A stretch of DNA of 64,000 bases from JAOUEA01 sp963734685 (GCA_963734685.1 CAVTIC010000002.1:259944-323943); one strand, 5' to 3'; counted from the first letter of the stretch, positions 45,920-57,062 are shown. Notes: generated from the sequence alone by a model not told the origin. Program-made: numbers and translations.

Positions 45920-46709
45920 CTTCCCACCAGTTGTCAGCTCGTAGACGTGATCGTCCGCTCGCCGGCGAGCTCGACGCCGGGCTTCCGCGTGTACTCGTCG
46001 AGCGCGGCCGTCCGTCGTGAACTCGACCTCGATCGTGCAGGGACTGCCCGGGTCGTACGGCGGCACCGCCTCGAGATTCGCCAGTGCGCGCTTCGCTCCG
46101 GCCTCGATCAGCTCGCGGGCACGCTGCGGCGGGAGCTGGCGCGCGCTGAACTGGCCGAGCCCGTTCTTGACCGCGACCGTGGTCAGGCCGTCGCCGAGCA
46201 GCTCGGTCGCCTCTCCGGCACACCGCCTCGTCGCCCGTGACGAGCAGCACCGGACAGCCCCAGTTCCCGCACAGCGCGGCGTTGATCCCCGTCTCGCCGA
46301 CGAGCGTGCCGTTGAAGGAGAGGTTCTGCCAGGACTGGCCCGAGACCGTGTGGTTCATGACGCCGTCGCGCGTGCCCGCGCGCGCGTGCATGCCGACGAA
46401 GAGCGCGGCGTCGCAACCCTGCTCGAGGAACTCCGTGTACTCCGTCCACTCCTGCTGCACGACGAACTCGCACGCCGGATCGAGCAGTCCGGGATGAGCG
46501 AGTTGAAGCTCCAGCCCCTCGCCGGCGCCGTGGCAGTCCATGACGACGATCTCCGTCGCGCCGGCCGCCTTCGCGCCGCGGATGGCGGCGTTGATCTCTT
46601 CGGTGTAGAGCCGGCGGCCCTCCTCGTACATCGGGTCGCCGCCCGTCGTCTGCTCCCACTTGACGATGCCGGCGACGCCCTCCATGTCGCTGATGATGTG
46701 GACCTTCAC
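45895..46709 (-). CDS. M55 family D-aminopeptidase (DppA-like), frameshifted
   Basis: About 270 residues starting at GTG 46709. Zinc-site motifs: ISDMEGVAG (Asp/Glu), VMDCHGAGEG (His), FVGMHARAG (His) and GETGINAALCG (Glu). The frame breaks near 46,225 and again near 46,000 and 45,945. The end DNWWEAWQQFFF matches the usual DW.EAY.. C-terminus of the family. It hydrolyses D-amino-acid peptides, as from cell-wall turnover. It overlaps the GrpB gene upstream. Confidence 0.8.
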
Positions 46710-47283
46710 TGCTCTCCCCCTTGCCTCGCTGCTTTCGCTCGGGACATGATCTCCTCGACGATCGCCGTCTTCGCGTCCGCGTACTGCTGCACGTACTTCC
46801 AGTCGCGGGCCGCCAGCTCCCGCTTGGCGGCGCGTAGCGCTCTCGGTCGGCGTCGTACCCGCGCAGCCAGTCGCGGAACAGGACCATGCGCTCCGTCTCC
46901 TCGCAGCCGGCCGTGAAGACGTGGAGGTTGACGTTCGTGTCGGGCCCCTTGAACAGCCGGTGCTCGCACCAGTCCGTCTCGCGGAACCGCAGCACGTAGT
47001 CCGGCCGCCTCGAGGTCGGGCATATACGCGTCCTCGTCAGCGGCGTCGGCCACCTCGAGCACGATGTCGATGATCGGCTTCGCGGGGAGACTCGGCACCG
47101 ACGTCGAGCCCGCGTGCTCGACCCGGACGACCCGGTCGCCGAGCGCCGCTCGCGGACGCACGTCCTCGCGCTCGTACAGCTCCGGCCACGCCGAGTCGTA
47201 GTCTGCGATCTCGATCGGCGGTCGAGCCGTCTCGGCGGCGCACCCACGCGCCTTGGCCAGCCTCTCTCGTAGGCCGCGCACGT
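46706..47283 (-). CDS. GrpB/UPF0157 nucleotidyltransferase-like protein, frameshifted
   Basis: Core: PPIEIADYDSAWPELYERE, RVEHAGSTSVPSLPAKPIIDIVLEV, then in another frame YVLRFRETDWCEHRLFKGPDTNVNLHVFTAGCEE and MVLFRDWLRGYDADRERYA. It ends with WKYVQQYADAKTAIVEEIM. The GSTSVP...KPIIDI motif is the GrpB signature of the nucleotidyltransferase fold. Exact role unknown. The start is uncertain because the frame changes near 47,000 and 47,250. Confidence 0.75.
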
Positions 47284-48165
47284 CCTCCGGGTCGACGCTC
47301 GACCATCGCCGACGACCTCGCCGCGTGAGCTCTCGACGAGCACAGTACCGAGATCGACCTCGACGAAACGGCGCGAGCGCCGCCCGCAGCGGGCGAGGGT
47401 TGCCGTCCTCGGACTTCAGGGCGTAGCCGGTGCCGTCCGGCGCGATTGCGCAGAGCAGGCCCTCGGCGCCGCCTTTCGCCACCCAACCGGGCCCTTCGGA
47501 CATGAGATCGGTGTCGAGCGAGCCCTCGCCGCCGACGAGCTCCGGGCGCGCGCGCATGGCGGCGAGCATCCGCTCGGCGCCGTCGATCTCGGGCAGCCGG
47601 GCGAACGCGCGCGGCCATCCGCTCGAGCGAGATGGCGAAGGTGACCACGCCGCAGCCGTCGATCGCCGTCGGCAGGTCCTCTGATGCGAGCACCGGCGAC
47701 ACCGGCCACCTCGTCCACGAGCGTCCCGCTGCAGCGGGTGGTCGGCGCGGCCGGTAGCCCGCCGTCTCCCAGCCGCGCGCCTGGCACACGGCGAGAAAGC
47801 CGGCGTGCTTGCCCGGAGCAGTTGTGGTGGATCGGCGCCGGGCGCGCGGCCCTCCTGCTCGCCGCACTCGAGGTCGTCCTCCGTCGCCGGAGCCTGCGCG
47901 AGCAGGCTGCGCACGGCTGCGATCTGCGCGGGCTCGGCCCGATGGGACGCGCACGCGATCGCGATCTCGGCGTCTGCGAGGTCGGGCCGCGAGCGGACGA
48001 GCGGCAGCGCCTGGATCGGCTTCGCGCTCGAGCGGAGAAAGCAGACGAGATCGCGGGATCGCCTGCGACCGCGACGACTCGCCGTCGCGGACGGCGACGG
48101 CGTGGACGCGGTGCCGCGCCTCGACGGTGCCCCCACGGCGCGACGGATACGCTGATCGCCTCGAT
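47284..48165 (-). CDS. L-asparaginase II-family protein, frameshifted
   Basis: Asparaginase of the thermolabile Rhizobium type. Pieces in different frames: DLVCFLRSSAKPIQALPLVRS, IAIACASHRAEPAQIAAVRSLL, HNCSGKHAGFLAVCQARGWET, IDGCGVVTFAISLERMAA, GEGSLDTDLMSEGPGW. These are the conserved SSAKPIQ, SCSGKHAGM-like and DGCG motifs in order. At least four breaks. It hydrolyses asparagine to aspartate. Its start region lies opposite the MFS gene start at 48,164. Confidence 0.78.
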
Positions 48166-49483
48166 GGCGACGGAGACTAAATCGCTCTGGCCGCGAGGAG
48201 GGCTCTGGCGTCACGGCGACTTCCTGAAGCTCTGGTCCGGCCAGACGGTCAGCCAGGTCGGCTCGCAGGTGTCGGCCCTGGCGCTGCCGCTGGCTGCGGT
48301 GCTCGTGCTCGACGCGAGCGCGTTCGAGGTGGCGCTGCTGGGAACCGTCGAGTTCCTGCCCTTCCTGCTCTTCGCGCTGCCGGCCGGCGTCTGGGTCGAC
48401 CGGCTGCGGCGGCGCCCGATCCTCATCGTCACGGACCTCGGCCGCGGGCTGTTCCTCGCCTCGATCCCGGTCGCGTACCTCTTCGACGCGCTGACGATCT
48501 GGCAGCTGTACGTCGTCGGCTTCCTCGTCGGCATCTGCACGGTCTTCTTCGACGTCTCGTACCAGTCGTACCTGCCTTCGCTCGTCCGCAAGGACCAGCT
48601 CGTGGAGGGGAACTCGCTGCTCGAGGTGTCGCGCAACGCGGCCCAGATCGGCGGGCCTGGCATGGCCGGGACTGCTCGTCGGCGCCATCACGGCCCCGTA
48701 CGCGATCCTCCTCGACGCCGTCAGCTTCCTCGGCTCCGCCGGCCTTGCTCGGCGCGATTCGCACCGAGGAAGAGCCAGCGCCGGTGACCGAGAAGCCGAG
48801 CATGTGGGGCGAGCTGCGCGAAGGGCTCGAGTACCTCGTCCGGCATCGCTACTGGCGGCCGATCTCGATCACGACCGCGAGCTCGAACTTCTTCTGGACG
48901 ATGTGCGGCTCGATCATCATCGTCTACGCCGTGCGCGAGCTCGACCTGTCGGCCGGCGGTGATCGGGTTGACGTTCTCGCTGGGCAGCATCGGCGGGCTG
49001 CTCGGCGCGTTCATCGGCAGGCCCGTGTCGACGCGGCTCGGCGTCGGCCCGACGATCGTCGCCTCGGCGGTCCTGTTCGGCCCCGCCCTGATGCTCGTGC
49101 CGCTGGCCCCGCAGTCCTTCCCGATCCCGCTGCTCGTCGCGTCGTTCGTCCTCGCGGGAGCCGGGGCCGTGCTCTACAACATCAGCGCCATCAGCCTCAT
49201 GCAGACGCTCACGCCCGAACGGTTGCTCGGCCGGCTCAACGCCTCGCGCCGCTTCATCGTCTGGGGCACGATCCCGCTCGGATCGCTCGTCGGCGGCGCC
49301 CTCGCCTCGGTGATCGGCCTGCACGCGACGTTGTGGGTGGGAGCGATCGGCGCATCCGTCTGCTTCCTGCCGGTCGCGCTGTCGCCGCTCCGTCACATCC
49401 ACGACATGCCGACCGAGTCCGAGGAGGATCCCGTCGGTGCCGCTCGGTCCGCCCGGGACGGCGAGCGCGACTGCCGATGCCTG
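48164..49483 (+). CDS. MFS transporter (MFS_3 type), frameshifted
   Basis: About 430 residues with 12 helices. N-terminus GDFLKLWSGQTVSQVGSQVSALALPLAAVLVL, LPAGVWVDRLRRRP and VSYQSYLPSLVRKDQLVEGNSLLEVSRNAAQIGGP are typical of macrolide/drug exporter-like MFS proteins. Breaks lie near 48,668, 48,745 and 48,957. It resumes with IGLTFSLGSIGGLLGA and MQTLTPERLLGRLNASRRFIVWG. It ends at the start of the Fpg gene. Confidence 0.82.
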
Positions 49484-50306
49484 AGCTACCGGAGATCGAG
49501 GCGTGGGTGCGCGAGCTCGACCCGCTCGTGTCCGCTCACGCGATCGAGCAGGCCGGGCCCGCGCACATCGCGACGCTGAAGACGTTCGACCCGCCGCTCT
49601 CGGCTCTCGACGGCAGACGGTTGGAGGGTGCGGAGCGGCGCGGCAAGAACCTTCTGTTCCCCGTCGACGGCGACGACCTCGTCCTGCGCGTCCACCTGAT
49701 GAGCGCCGGGCGGCTGCGCTTCCTCACGGCGAGCGCGAAGAAGCCGAAGGCGCCGATGTTCCGCCTGCGCTTCGAGGGCGGCGCCGAGCTCGTGCTGACC
49801 GAGGGCGGGAAGAAGAAGCGCGCCGGGGTCTGGCTCGTCACGCCGGATGCCCTGGACGAGGCTCTTGCGCACCTGGGACCGGATGCGCTCGAGCTCGACG
49901 CGGCGTCGCTCGCGCGAGATCCTCGGCCGCGAGCGCCGCCAGCTCCATCCGCTGCTGCGCGACCAGCGCGCGATCGCCGGCATCGGCCGGGCCCACGCGA
50001 ACGAGATCCTGCTGCGGGCCCGGCTCTCGCCGTTCAAGGCGTCGACCGAGCTGAGCGAGGAGGAGCTGGAGCGGCTCGCGGAGGCGATCCGAGTCGACCT
50101 GTCGCGTGCGCTCGAGCTCCGGCGAGCAGGGCAAGGACGACAAGGCCGTGTACCGCGTCCACAACCGCCTCGGCGAGCCGTGCCCGGAGTGCGGGACGCC
50201 GATCGCGCGGGTCGACTACGAGGAGCACACGGTCTACTACTGCCCGAACTGCCAGACCGGCGGCCGCGTGCTCAAGGACCGCCGGCTCTCCAGGCTCCTC
50301 CGCTAG
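49477..50306 (+). CDS. mutM: Formamidopyrimidine-DNA glycosylase-type repair enzyme, frameshifted
   Basis: Starts MPELPEIEAWVREL (catalytic Pro2/Glu3). It has the beta-sandwich LVLRVHLMSAGRLRF and, after a break near 49,915, the H2TH region LLRDQRAIAGIGRAHANEILLRARLSPF. After a break near 50,115 comes the zinc finger: EPCPECGTPI...YYCPNCQTGG with four Cys. It excises oxidised purines and has AP-lyase activity. The final KDRRLSRLLR is normal. Endonuclease VIII-like relatives are possible, but the zinc-finger tail fits Fpg. Confidence 0.85.
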
Positions 50307-51330
50307 GCGGCATTCGACGAGCGTCGCTCGACGGGATGCGACGTCCCGCCGGCATGGTCAAGTCGTGCTCGAGCTCCGGGGATGACGACGATCTCGACCT
50401 GCGTCGCGCGCCGGCGCGCGACGGCATGCGGACGCTCGGCTCGAGCCGGCGTCCAGGATCTCGACGTCGACCGTAGAAGAGGAGCGTCGGCACTGCCGAA
50501 CACGAGCGAAGATCTCCGGGCTGGAGGGTCGAAGTGCCATCGTCCTCGATCCAGAGTAGCGACGGCCGAGCCTTCGCTCGTGCGATGGAAGCCCCGGCGG
50601 AAGCCGATCGCATGCGCACCACGGCGTCGCGTCGATGCAGGCCTAGCAGCTCGCAGCTCGCTGACGTTCTCGACAATCTCCCGCGCAGGAGGAGGCGGAT
50701 GTACCCAGTCATCGAATCGCCGTCACGGAGGTCGAGCTCGATCGACCGTCCTGTCCGTAGCCGGAGAGCGAGGAGCTGACCGACTCGACCGACGTGCAGC
50801 GATCGTGATCGCGACGGGCGCGCTCCATCGAGGAACGATCAGGATCGAGAACGTCAACGTCGTCCGACGCAGCCGCGGCGAGAGGCCCGATCCACGCTGC
50901 CCTGGCTGATTCCCCAGAGGCCGATCCGCTTTCGCGTCGATGAGCGACCCATCGACCGCGCAGCGCGTCCTCGACGCTGGAGCTCGAAGCAGGCCACGTA
51001 GGTCACGCTCGCGGCGTCGATTCGACCCTCGCCGCGGCGGTCGAAAGCTGACGACGCCGACGCCGTGGCCGGGAGCAACTGCATGAAGGTGGGTGTACGA
51101 AGGGCCGTCGCGCGTCCCTTCGCTGCTCCGTGCAGTGCGACAGCGCGATCGCCATGCCGAGCGAATAGCTCGCTGCAACGCGTGAATCCGTCTCGGTCGA
51201 TCCGCAGCTCGTCCACTCGCTGCTCGACGATGGCAGACCAACGGCGTCCGGTGGGCACGACGCGGACGTCTGTGTCGACGTTCGTGCCGTCGCGCGCGCA
51301 GCGGCGCGCGCTAGCGTGTCCGCGTGAGCG
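50303..51330 (-). CDS. Alpha/beta hydrolase (BAAT/prolyl-oligopeptidase-like esterase), heavily frameshifted
   Basis: Readable pieces in several frames: SAIVEQRVDELRIDRDGFT, VALHG (oxyanion), GVGVVSF/FDRRGEG, the nucleophile motif RIGLWGISQG (GxSxG), SAPRSP, then LLFYGRRRD and VEIVVIPGA near the C-terminus. These follow the order of an alpha/beta hydrolase with a Ser-Asp-His triad. Breaks are denser than in any neighbour, and the product cannot be rebuilt with certainty. The ends are approximate. It lies between Fpg and FolE2. Confidence 0.6.
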
Positions 51331-52303
51331 ACGAGCGACGAGACCGGGCTCACCGACGACCTCCAGGCTTCCGACGCCGGACGTGCGCCTGGGCCTCTCG
51401 CGCGCCGGCGTCACCGGCGTCTCGAAGGCCGTGCGCATCGCCGGCAAGGAGTCGGAGACGGTGATGGCCGCGACGATCGACTGCACCGTCGACCTCGCCG
51501 CCGACCAGAAGGGCGTCCACATGTCGCGCTTCCCCGAGCTCTTCGACGAGGCGATCGACTCGGTGGTCTTCGAGGAGGCGCTGCTCGTCGAGGTGCTCGC
51601 CGAGCACATCGCCAGCCGCATCGTCGAGCGGCAGGAGGCGTTGCGCGCCGAGGTGACGATCCGCGCGCTGTGGCCGATCCGCCGCGAGACGCCCGTCACA
51701 CGGCTGGCGACGCAGGAGATGGTGACGCTGATCGGCGTCGCGGCCGCGTCGCCCGAGCGGACGCGCCGCGTCGTCGGCGTGGAAGCGACCGGCATCAACG
51801 CCTGCCCGTGCGCGCAGGGCCTCGTGCGCGGCCGCGCCACCGAGCGCCTGCTCGAGGCCGGGTTCGGCGAGGACGACGTCGAGCGCATCCTCGAGCTCGT
51901 GCCGCTCGCGACCCACAACCAGCGCGGGCGCGGAACGCTGCTCGTCGGCACCGAGAGCCCCGTGGACGCCGTCGACCTCGTCGACATCGTGGAGCGGTCG
52001 ATGAGCGCGCCCGTCTACGAGCTGCTGAAGCGGCCGGACGAGCTGTTCGTCGTCGAGCATGCGCACCTCCGGCCGCGCTTCGTCGAGGACTCGGTGCGCA
52101 TCGCGCTGCAGGAGACGCTCTCCGCGTACCCCAAGCTCGACGACGACGACTTCGTCTTCTCGCGGCAGGTCAACCTCGAGACGATCCACGACCACGACGT
52201 GCTCGCCGAGCGGGCGGGGACGGTCGGAGAGTTGCGCGCCGAGCTCGAGTCCGGCGCCGCGGGCGGGACGCAGACGGAGCTCGCGGAGTGGCTGCGGTCG
52301 TAG
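51324..52303 (+). CDS. folE2: GTP cyclohydrolase I type B (FolE2/MptA), one or two frameshifts near the start
   Basis: About 320 residues. Makes 7,8-dihydroneopterin triphosphate from GTP for folate. After a break near 51,371 the frame is clean: LGLSRAGVTGVSKAV, QKGVHMSRFPE, the metal/active-site GINACPCAQ, LATHNQRGRG and VERSMSAPVYELLKR. It ends in LAEWLRS. GTG 51324 is the likely start. It overlaps the ClpS gene by 16 bp. Confidence 0.88.
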
Positions 52304-52588
52304 CGCCGCCCGAGACGCGCGAGCGCGAGTCGATCGGAGGCGGCACGGGGTCTCGGCTCGCCGTGGAACGTCATCGTCCTCAACGACAACCACAACACGT
52401 TCGAAGGCGTGGCCGCCGCGCTCTCCCGCGTCCTGCCGGGCGTCTCGTACGAGCAGGGCCTTCGGCTCGCCGACAGGATTCACAACACGGGCCAGGCCAT
52501 CGTCTGGTCCGGCCACCGCGAGCAGGCCGAGCTCTACTGGACGGGGCTCAAGGACTCCGGCCTGACGATGGCGCCGCTCGAGCAGTAA
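52288..52588 (+). CDS. clpS: ATP-dependent Clp protease adaptor ClpS, one frameshift
   Basis: About 98 residues. Delivers N-degron substrates to ClpAP/ClpCP. Core: WNVIVLNDNHNTFEGVA (ClpS L.ND..NTF signature), VLPGVSYEQGLRLADRIHNTGQAIVWSGHREQAE. The N-terminus (VAAVVAPPETRERE) is in another frame, so one base is lost near 52,355. GTG 52288 is the start. No ClpA/C is in the window. Confidence 0.85.
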
Positions 52589-52589
52589 C

Positions 52590-53194
52590 CGCGCGCAGCT
52601 GCTCCCGCCACGGCCTCGCGCGGGTCTCGGTGCCTGCAAAGAGCCGGCGGACGTTCTGGCGGTGCAGCGACGATTACCGCCGCGGCAGCCGCGCCGCCGA
52701 AGGCGATCACCGGCCACGGCTCGCCCAGCCCCCAGGCGAGGAGCGGCAGCGAGGCCGCGGAGATAATCGACGCGACGGATGCGTAGCGGGTGACGGCGAA
52801 GACGACGATCCAGACGCCGGCCGCGATCAGCCCCACGATCGGCGCCACGCCGAGGATCGTGCCGCCCGCCGTCGCTACGGCCTTGCCGCCCTTCGCGAAG
52901 CCGAGGAAGAGCGGCCGGGCATGCCCGACCATCGCCGCGCCGCCCGTCAGCACTCCGGCGAGCGAGCCGGCGACCTGCGTGGCGACGAGCGCCGGCACGA
53001 GCCCCTTGGCGAGGTCGAAGAGCATGACCGCGCACGCCGTAGCGCCAGCCGAACGCGCGCCAGACGTTCGACGCGCCGATGTTGCCGCTGCCGACCGTGC
53101 GGATGTCGACGTGCTTCGTCGCGCGCACGAGCCAGTACCCGAAGGGCACCGACCCGACGAGGTAGCCCGCGGCGACGAAGAGCGCCGTCGTCAT
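52590..53194 (-). CDS. plsY: Acyl-phosphate:glycerol-3-phosphate acyltransferase PlsY, frameshifted
   Basis: Membrane enzyme making lysophosphatidic acid. ATG 53194: ALFVAAGYLVGSVPFGYWL, the G3P/acyl-phosphate site TVGSGNIGASNVWRAFGW, then after a break near 53,035 LFDLAKGLVPAL. The second conserved loop is GFAKGGKAVATAGG, followed by a final helix. Another break is near 52,665, so the last residues are unclear. About five helices, the normal size. Confidence 0.88.
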
Positions 53195-53204
53195 CGTCAG
53201 AGCT

Positions 53205-53825
53205 CTACGGCCGGATGCCGTACGCCTCGATCCAGCCGTTGACGACCGTCCAGTCGAGGTTGTCGAAGAACGCGTCGATGTACGCCCCGCGGTCGGTCTG
53301 GTAGTCGAGGAAGTACGCGTGCTCGTAGACGTCGAGCGCGACGAGCGGCGACGCGTTCCAGATCGGGAACGTGTTCTGGGCGTCGCCGACGTAGTTGAAG
53401 AGCCGGCCCTCGTCCCAGTCGTAGGCCGTCCAGGCCCAGCCGCGGCCGGCCATGCCGGTCGCCGTGAGATCCGTGCGCCAGGCGTCGATCGAGCCGAAGT
53501 CGCGCCGGACGAGCGTGCCGATCGGGCCCTCGGGTGGCCCGCCGTCGCCGCCCAGGTGCGCGAAGTAGATCTCGTGGTTCTTGACGCCGCCGACGGCGAA
53601 CGTGAGGTCGACCTTGAGCGCGCGGATGTCCGAGTAGACCTGGTTCGCGGCCGACATGTCGATCTCGCCGAGCTTGCCGAGGATCTCGTTTCGCTTCGCC
53701 ACGTAGCCCTGGTAGAGCTTGTAGTGGGCCTCGATCGTCTGGCGGGAGATCCCGTCCAGCTCGAGCAGCCGGGGGTCGAGCTCGCGGGCCCCGATCTCCA
53801 CAGCGTTGTATGCCAGCGTCGCCAT
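53205..53825 (-). CDS. Fe/Mn superoxide dismutase
   Basis: 206 residues, intact. Metal ligands follow the family order: His in TIEAHYKLYQGYV, His in GGVKNHEIYF, and Asp/His in VALDVYEHAYFLDY. It removes superoxide in the cytoplasm. ATG 53825 is preceded by a clear leader, 222 bp from thyX. One of the few unbroken genes of this piece. Confidence 0.92.
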   Translation of the reverse strand: MATLAYNAVEIGARELDPRLLELDGISRQTIEAHYKLYQGYVAKRNEILGKLGEIDMSAANQVYSDIRALKVDLTFAVGGVKNHEIYFAHLGGDGGPPEGPIGTLVRRDFGSIDAWRTDLTATGMAGRGWAWTAYDWDEGRLFNYVGDAQNTFPIWNASPLVALDVYEHAYFLDYQTDRGAYIDAFFDNLDWTVVNGWIEAYGIRP

Positions 53826-54047
53826 GCGCGTCCTCTCCGTCAGTCGTAAGGGTTGCGCGGAGGATAACGCGGTGCCGCGCGCGTGCCGGTTCGGACATGT
53901 CCGTGGACTGAGTTCCGTCACAGAGACGATGCGAAGGTGTCGCATGCCAATGGCCTCGATTTGCAGGCACAACCACTCCGGACATGCCCAACGCGGCACG
54001 ACCGGGGTCTGACCCCGGACATGGCGTGCTTGGACGGGTGGCGCTGG
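53826..54047 (-). promoter_or_regulatory. Leader of the superoxide dismutase gene with repeated CGGACATG
   Basis: CGGACATG occurs three times, at 53892 (as the perfect palindrome CGGACATGTCCG), 53979 and 54016. CCGGGGT-CTG-ACCCCGG at 54002-54018 is a perfect stem-loop that could terminate the thyX transcript. No gene is evident. Confidence 0.45.
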
Positions 54048-54758
54048 CTACGGAGCCACGCGGTCGTTCGCGACGAACGCAGCGTGCGTGACCGGCATCT
54101 TCTCGGCCAGGAACGTCTCGACGGCCTCGGCGTAGCGGCGGATCTCGCGCTGCGCGGTCTCCGCAGCCCGCAGCGAGACGAAGTTCATGAGCGCCCGCGC
54201 GTTGACCGTCCAGTAGAACTCGGTGTAGGCGCCGACGGGCATCACCGAGCGGGCCAGCTCGCGCGCCACGCCCAGCTCGACGAGCCGCTCGTACGTCTCG
54301 AACGCCTGGTCGTAGACGGCCTGCAGCTCCTCGCGCGTCTGCTCGGCCAGCTCGGCATCGACCGGCTCGAAGGAGTACGCGCCCGGCTTGCCCACCTGCG
54401 ACCTGACGTCGTCGGCGTCGGGCACGTAGAAGTCGTTCGTCGCCTTCGCGTACCGCATCGAGAACTCGTTGAACGAGCCCACGCGATGCCGCATCCACTC
54501 CCGTACGACGAAGATCGGCGCGCGGATGTGGAAGCGGAACGCGTTGTGCTCGAAGGGCGTCCCGTGCCGGTCGCGCATGAGAAAGCGGACGAGCCCCTCG
54601 TCGGACTCGTCCATCTCCTCCTTGCGGCGGCCGAAGCTGACGCGCGCCGAGTTGACGACGGACAGGTCGCTGGCCATCGCATCGTCGAGCCGGACGAAGC
54701 CGTGGTCGAGCACGGCGATCGCGCCGTCGGGGATCACGCGCTGCTCGGCCGTGGCCAC
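54048..54758 (-). CDS. thyX: FAD-dependent thymidylate synthase ThyX
   Basis: 236 residues, intact. Makes dTMP using NADPH, FAD and methylene-THF. The signature RHRVGSFNEFSMRY (RHRxxSxNExSxRY) is near residue 90, and the C-terminal half has ELARSVMPVGAYTEFYWTVNARALMNFVSLR, with the substrate-binding Ser/Arg. ATG 54758. It follows the small ABM-like gene on the same strand. Confidence 0.95.
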   Translation of the reverse strand: MATAEQRVIPDGAIAVLDHGFVRLDDAMASDLSVVNSARVSFGRRKEEMDESDEGLVRFLMRDRHGTPFEHNAFRFHIRAPIFVVREWMRHRVGSFNEFSMRYAKATNDFYVPDADDVRSQVGKPGAYSFEPVDAELAEQTREELQAVYDQAFETYERLVELGVARELARSVMPVGAYTEFYWTVNARALMNFVSLRAAETAQREIRRYAEAVETFLAEKMPVTHAAFVANDRVAP

Positions 54759-54795
54759 GCGGCCACTGTAGCGACCGGACCTGTCGAGCCTGAGC

Positions 54796-55094
54796 CTAGA
54801 ACGTGACTTCTTCGATGACCTCGTAGAAGCCGTCGGTGCCGACCGACTCGACGTGCGGCGCCATCGCCGCCGTCGCGGGCCTCCGCGGAATCCTCCGCAG
54901 GCTTCATCTCCTGCACCTGCTCGGCCGACGCTTCGATGATGCCGAAGGCGACGATCTCGTCCGGATCGTTGACGCTACGGCAGATGTACGCCGTGACACC
55001 CGACGGCGGGTCACCGCGTCTCCCATGCCTGCCGCCAGTCGTCGTACGAGCCGGGCTTGAGCTTCCTCGCGGTGAGTGCGACCCACTTCGCCAT
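54796..55094 (-). CDS. Small stress-responsive/antibiotic-biosynthesis-monooxygenase-like protein, frameshifted
   Basis: About 100 residues read in three frames: MAKWVALTARKLKPGSYDDWRQAW, VTAYICRSVNDPDEIVAFGIIEASAEQVQEMK, then a final HVESVGTDGFYEVIEEVTF. The pattern resembles the dimeric alpha/beta barrel (ABM or EthD-like) fold. Breaks are near 55,015 and 54,885. Function unknown. Confidence 0.6.
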
Positions 55095-55128
55095 GCCGTC
55101 CTCCTTCGTCGGGGTTCGGGCTCGAGCC

Positions 55129-57056
55129 TTACTTCAGGTAGCGATCGAACCAGTCGAGGACGATCTCGAGGCGCGTCACGCGGTGGAACGGAGACCCTGA
55201 GCGCGTGAGCTCGTGGCTCTCCGCGGGGAAGCGCACGAACTCCACCTCGCGGCCGAGCAGGCGGAGGATCGTGAACAGGTGCTCTGCCTGCTCGATCGGG
55301 CAGCGGAGGTCGTTCTCGGAATGGAGGATGAGCAGCGGCGTCGTGATCTTGTCCGCGTACGTCGTGGGCGACTGTGCGAGGTACGGCTCGACGTCCTCGA
55401 ACGGCCACACGCCCGTGTACGCACGATGGAACCACCCGAAGTCCGCCGAGCCGAACTCGGAGAACATGTTGTTGACGGCGCGCTCGGAGCACCCCGCCCT
55501 GAAGCGATCGGTGTGGCTGACGATCCACGTCGTCATGTAGCCGCCGTACGAGCCGCCAATCACGCCCAGCCGGTCGGGGTCGATGAAGTCGAACTGCTGG
55601 AGCGCCGTGTCGACGACCGCCATCAGGTCGTCGTAGTCGACCGATCCCCAGCCGGGACCGCCGTCGACGGGCCCGCGGATGGCACGTCCCCACTCCTCCG
55701 AGTAGCCGGAGGAGCCGCGCGGGTTCGAGTAGACGACGACGTAGCCCGCCCGCGCATAGGCCTGGAACTCGTCGAAGTGCTTGTTCCCGTACTGCGAGAA
55801 CGGGCCGCCGTGGATGTTGAGCAGCAGCGGATAGCGCTTGCCCGCCTCGAAGTCGTGCGGCCGCACGAGCCACGCCTCGACCTCTGCGCCGTCGGGCGAC
55901 GTGGCCACGAAGCGCTCCGACGGCTGGCACGGCGCCTGCTCGCAGAACGCCTTGCTCACCTCGGTCAGGCGGCGATCGCCCGCGTAGATCTCGCTCGGTG
56001 TCGTCGGCGTCGACGCCGCGTGCACGACCGTCCCGCCGACCGCATCGAAGCTGTTCACCCAGAGCTCGCCGTCGACGACCGGCTCGACTGTCGCCGCCGG
56101 CCGCCGGGCATGCGCCGGACGTGGACGTTGCCGTGATCCTCGACCGCGAAGAGGATCGAGTCGCCGTCCCAGATCGGCTCGCGGACGGACGGGAAGGGAC
56201 CGCACTGGCGGTCGAGCTCCTCGGTCAGCACGCGCCGCTCGCCGGTCGCGGCATCGACGACGGCAATGCGATCGTTGCGCGGCCGATCGAAGCCGCCGGG
56301 GCTCCAGTTGCAGGCGATCGACGAGCCGTCGGGCGACCACGAGGGCAGGTCGTAGAGGTCGTCGTCTTGCGTCAGGCGCTGGGCTTCGCCGCCGCCGGCG
56401 TCGACGACCCAGATCGCCTGTCGCAGCTGCACGTCCCAGTCGTCGTCCCGAGCCGAGCAGAACGCGATCTCGACGAGTCGGGCGACCAGGTCGGCGCGTC
56501 GTCCTCGTAGTCGCCGTCGGTCAGCTGCTCCGCGGGCGACGATCCGTCGGCCGGGACGACGAAGACGTGCGTCCGCCGGTCTCCCGTCCAGCCGACCGAG
56601 TCGAGCTTGTAGCGGTGGCGCGTGAAGCGCCGCGGCAGGCGCTTCTTCTCGTCCTCCTCCTCGTACGCCTCGTCGGGCACCCGCGCCGTGAAGGCGAGGC
56701 GCGTGCCGTCCGGCGACCAGACGGGCTGCGCAACGTCCTCCTTCAGCTCGGTGAGACAGGTCGGCTCGCCACCCTCGAGCGGCAGCACGTAGAGCTGCTT
56801 CTGGTCGCCGTCCCGGTTGGACGTGAAGGCGAGACGCGTGCCGTCGGGAGACCAGCGAGGCGCGCTGTCGGACTTCTTGCCCGCAGTCAGCTGCCTCGGA
56901 GGCGACGAGCCGTCGACGGCGGCCAGCCAGATCGCGCCGCGATAGGCGTTCTCCTCGCGGTCGATCGATGCTGACGACGTACGCGACGGTCTTGCCGTCC
57001 GGAGAGACACGCGGCTCGGACGCCCACGTGAGGTCGTAGAGATCTTCGGGCCGCAC
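55129..57056 (-). CDS. S9 family prolyl-oligopeptidase-like serine peptidase, frameshifted
   Basis: About 640 residues. The N-terminal beta-propeller has TD-like repeats (VSPDGKTVAYVVS, PRWSPDGTRLAFTSNRDG, PVWSPDGTRLAFTAR). The C-terminal alpha/beta hydrolase has LLLNIHGGPFSQYG, NPRGSSGYSEEWG, the nucleophile in GVIGGSYGGYMTTW, Asp in LHSENDLRCP and His in ESHELTR. Breaks near 56,970, 56,470 and 56,105 interrupt the propeller only. Acylaminoacyl-peptidase type. GTG 57056 is the likely start. Confidence 0.88.
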
Positions 57057-57062
57057 GAAGCG

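Noticed and set aside
44604..46709. Apparent M55-kelch-cyclase fusion on the minus strand
   Set aside because: Only the first ~180 codons match M55; the rest is a shadow frame entered after an indel.
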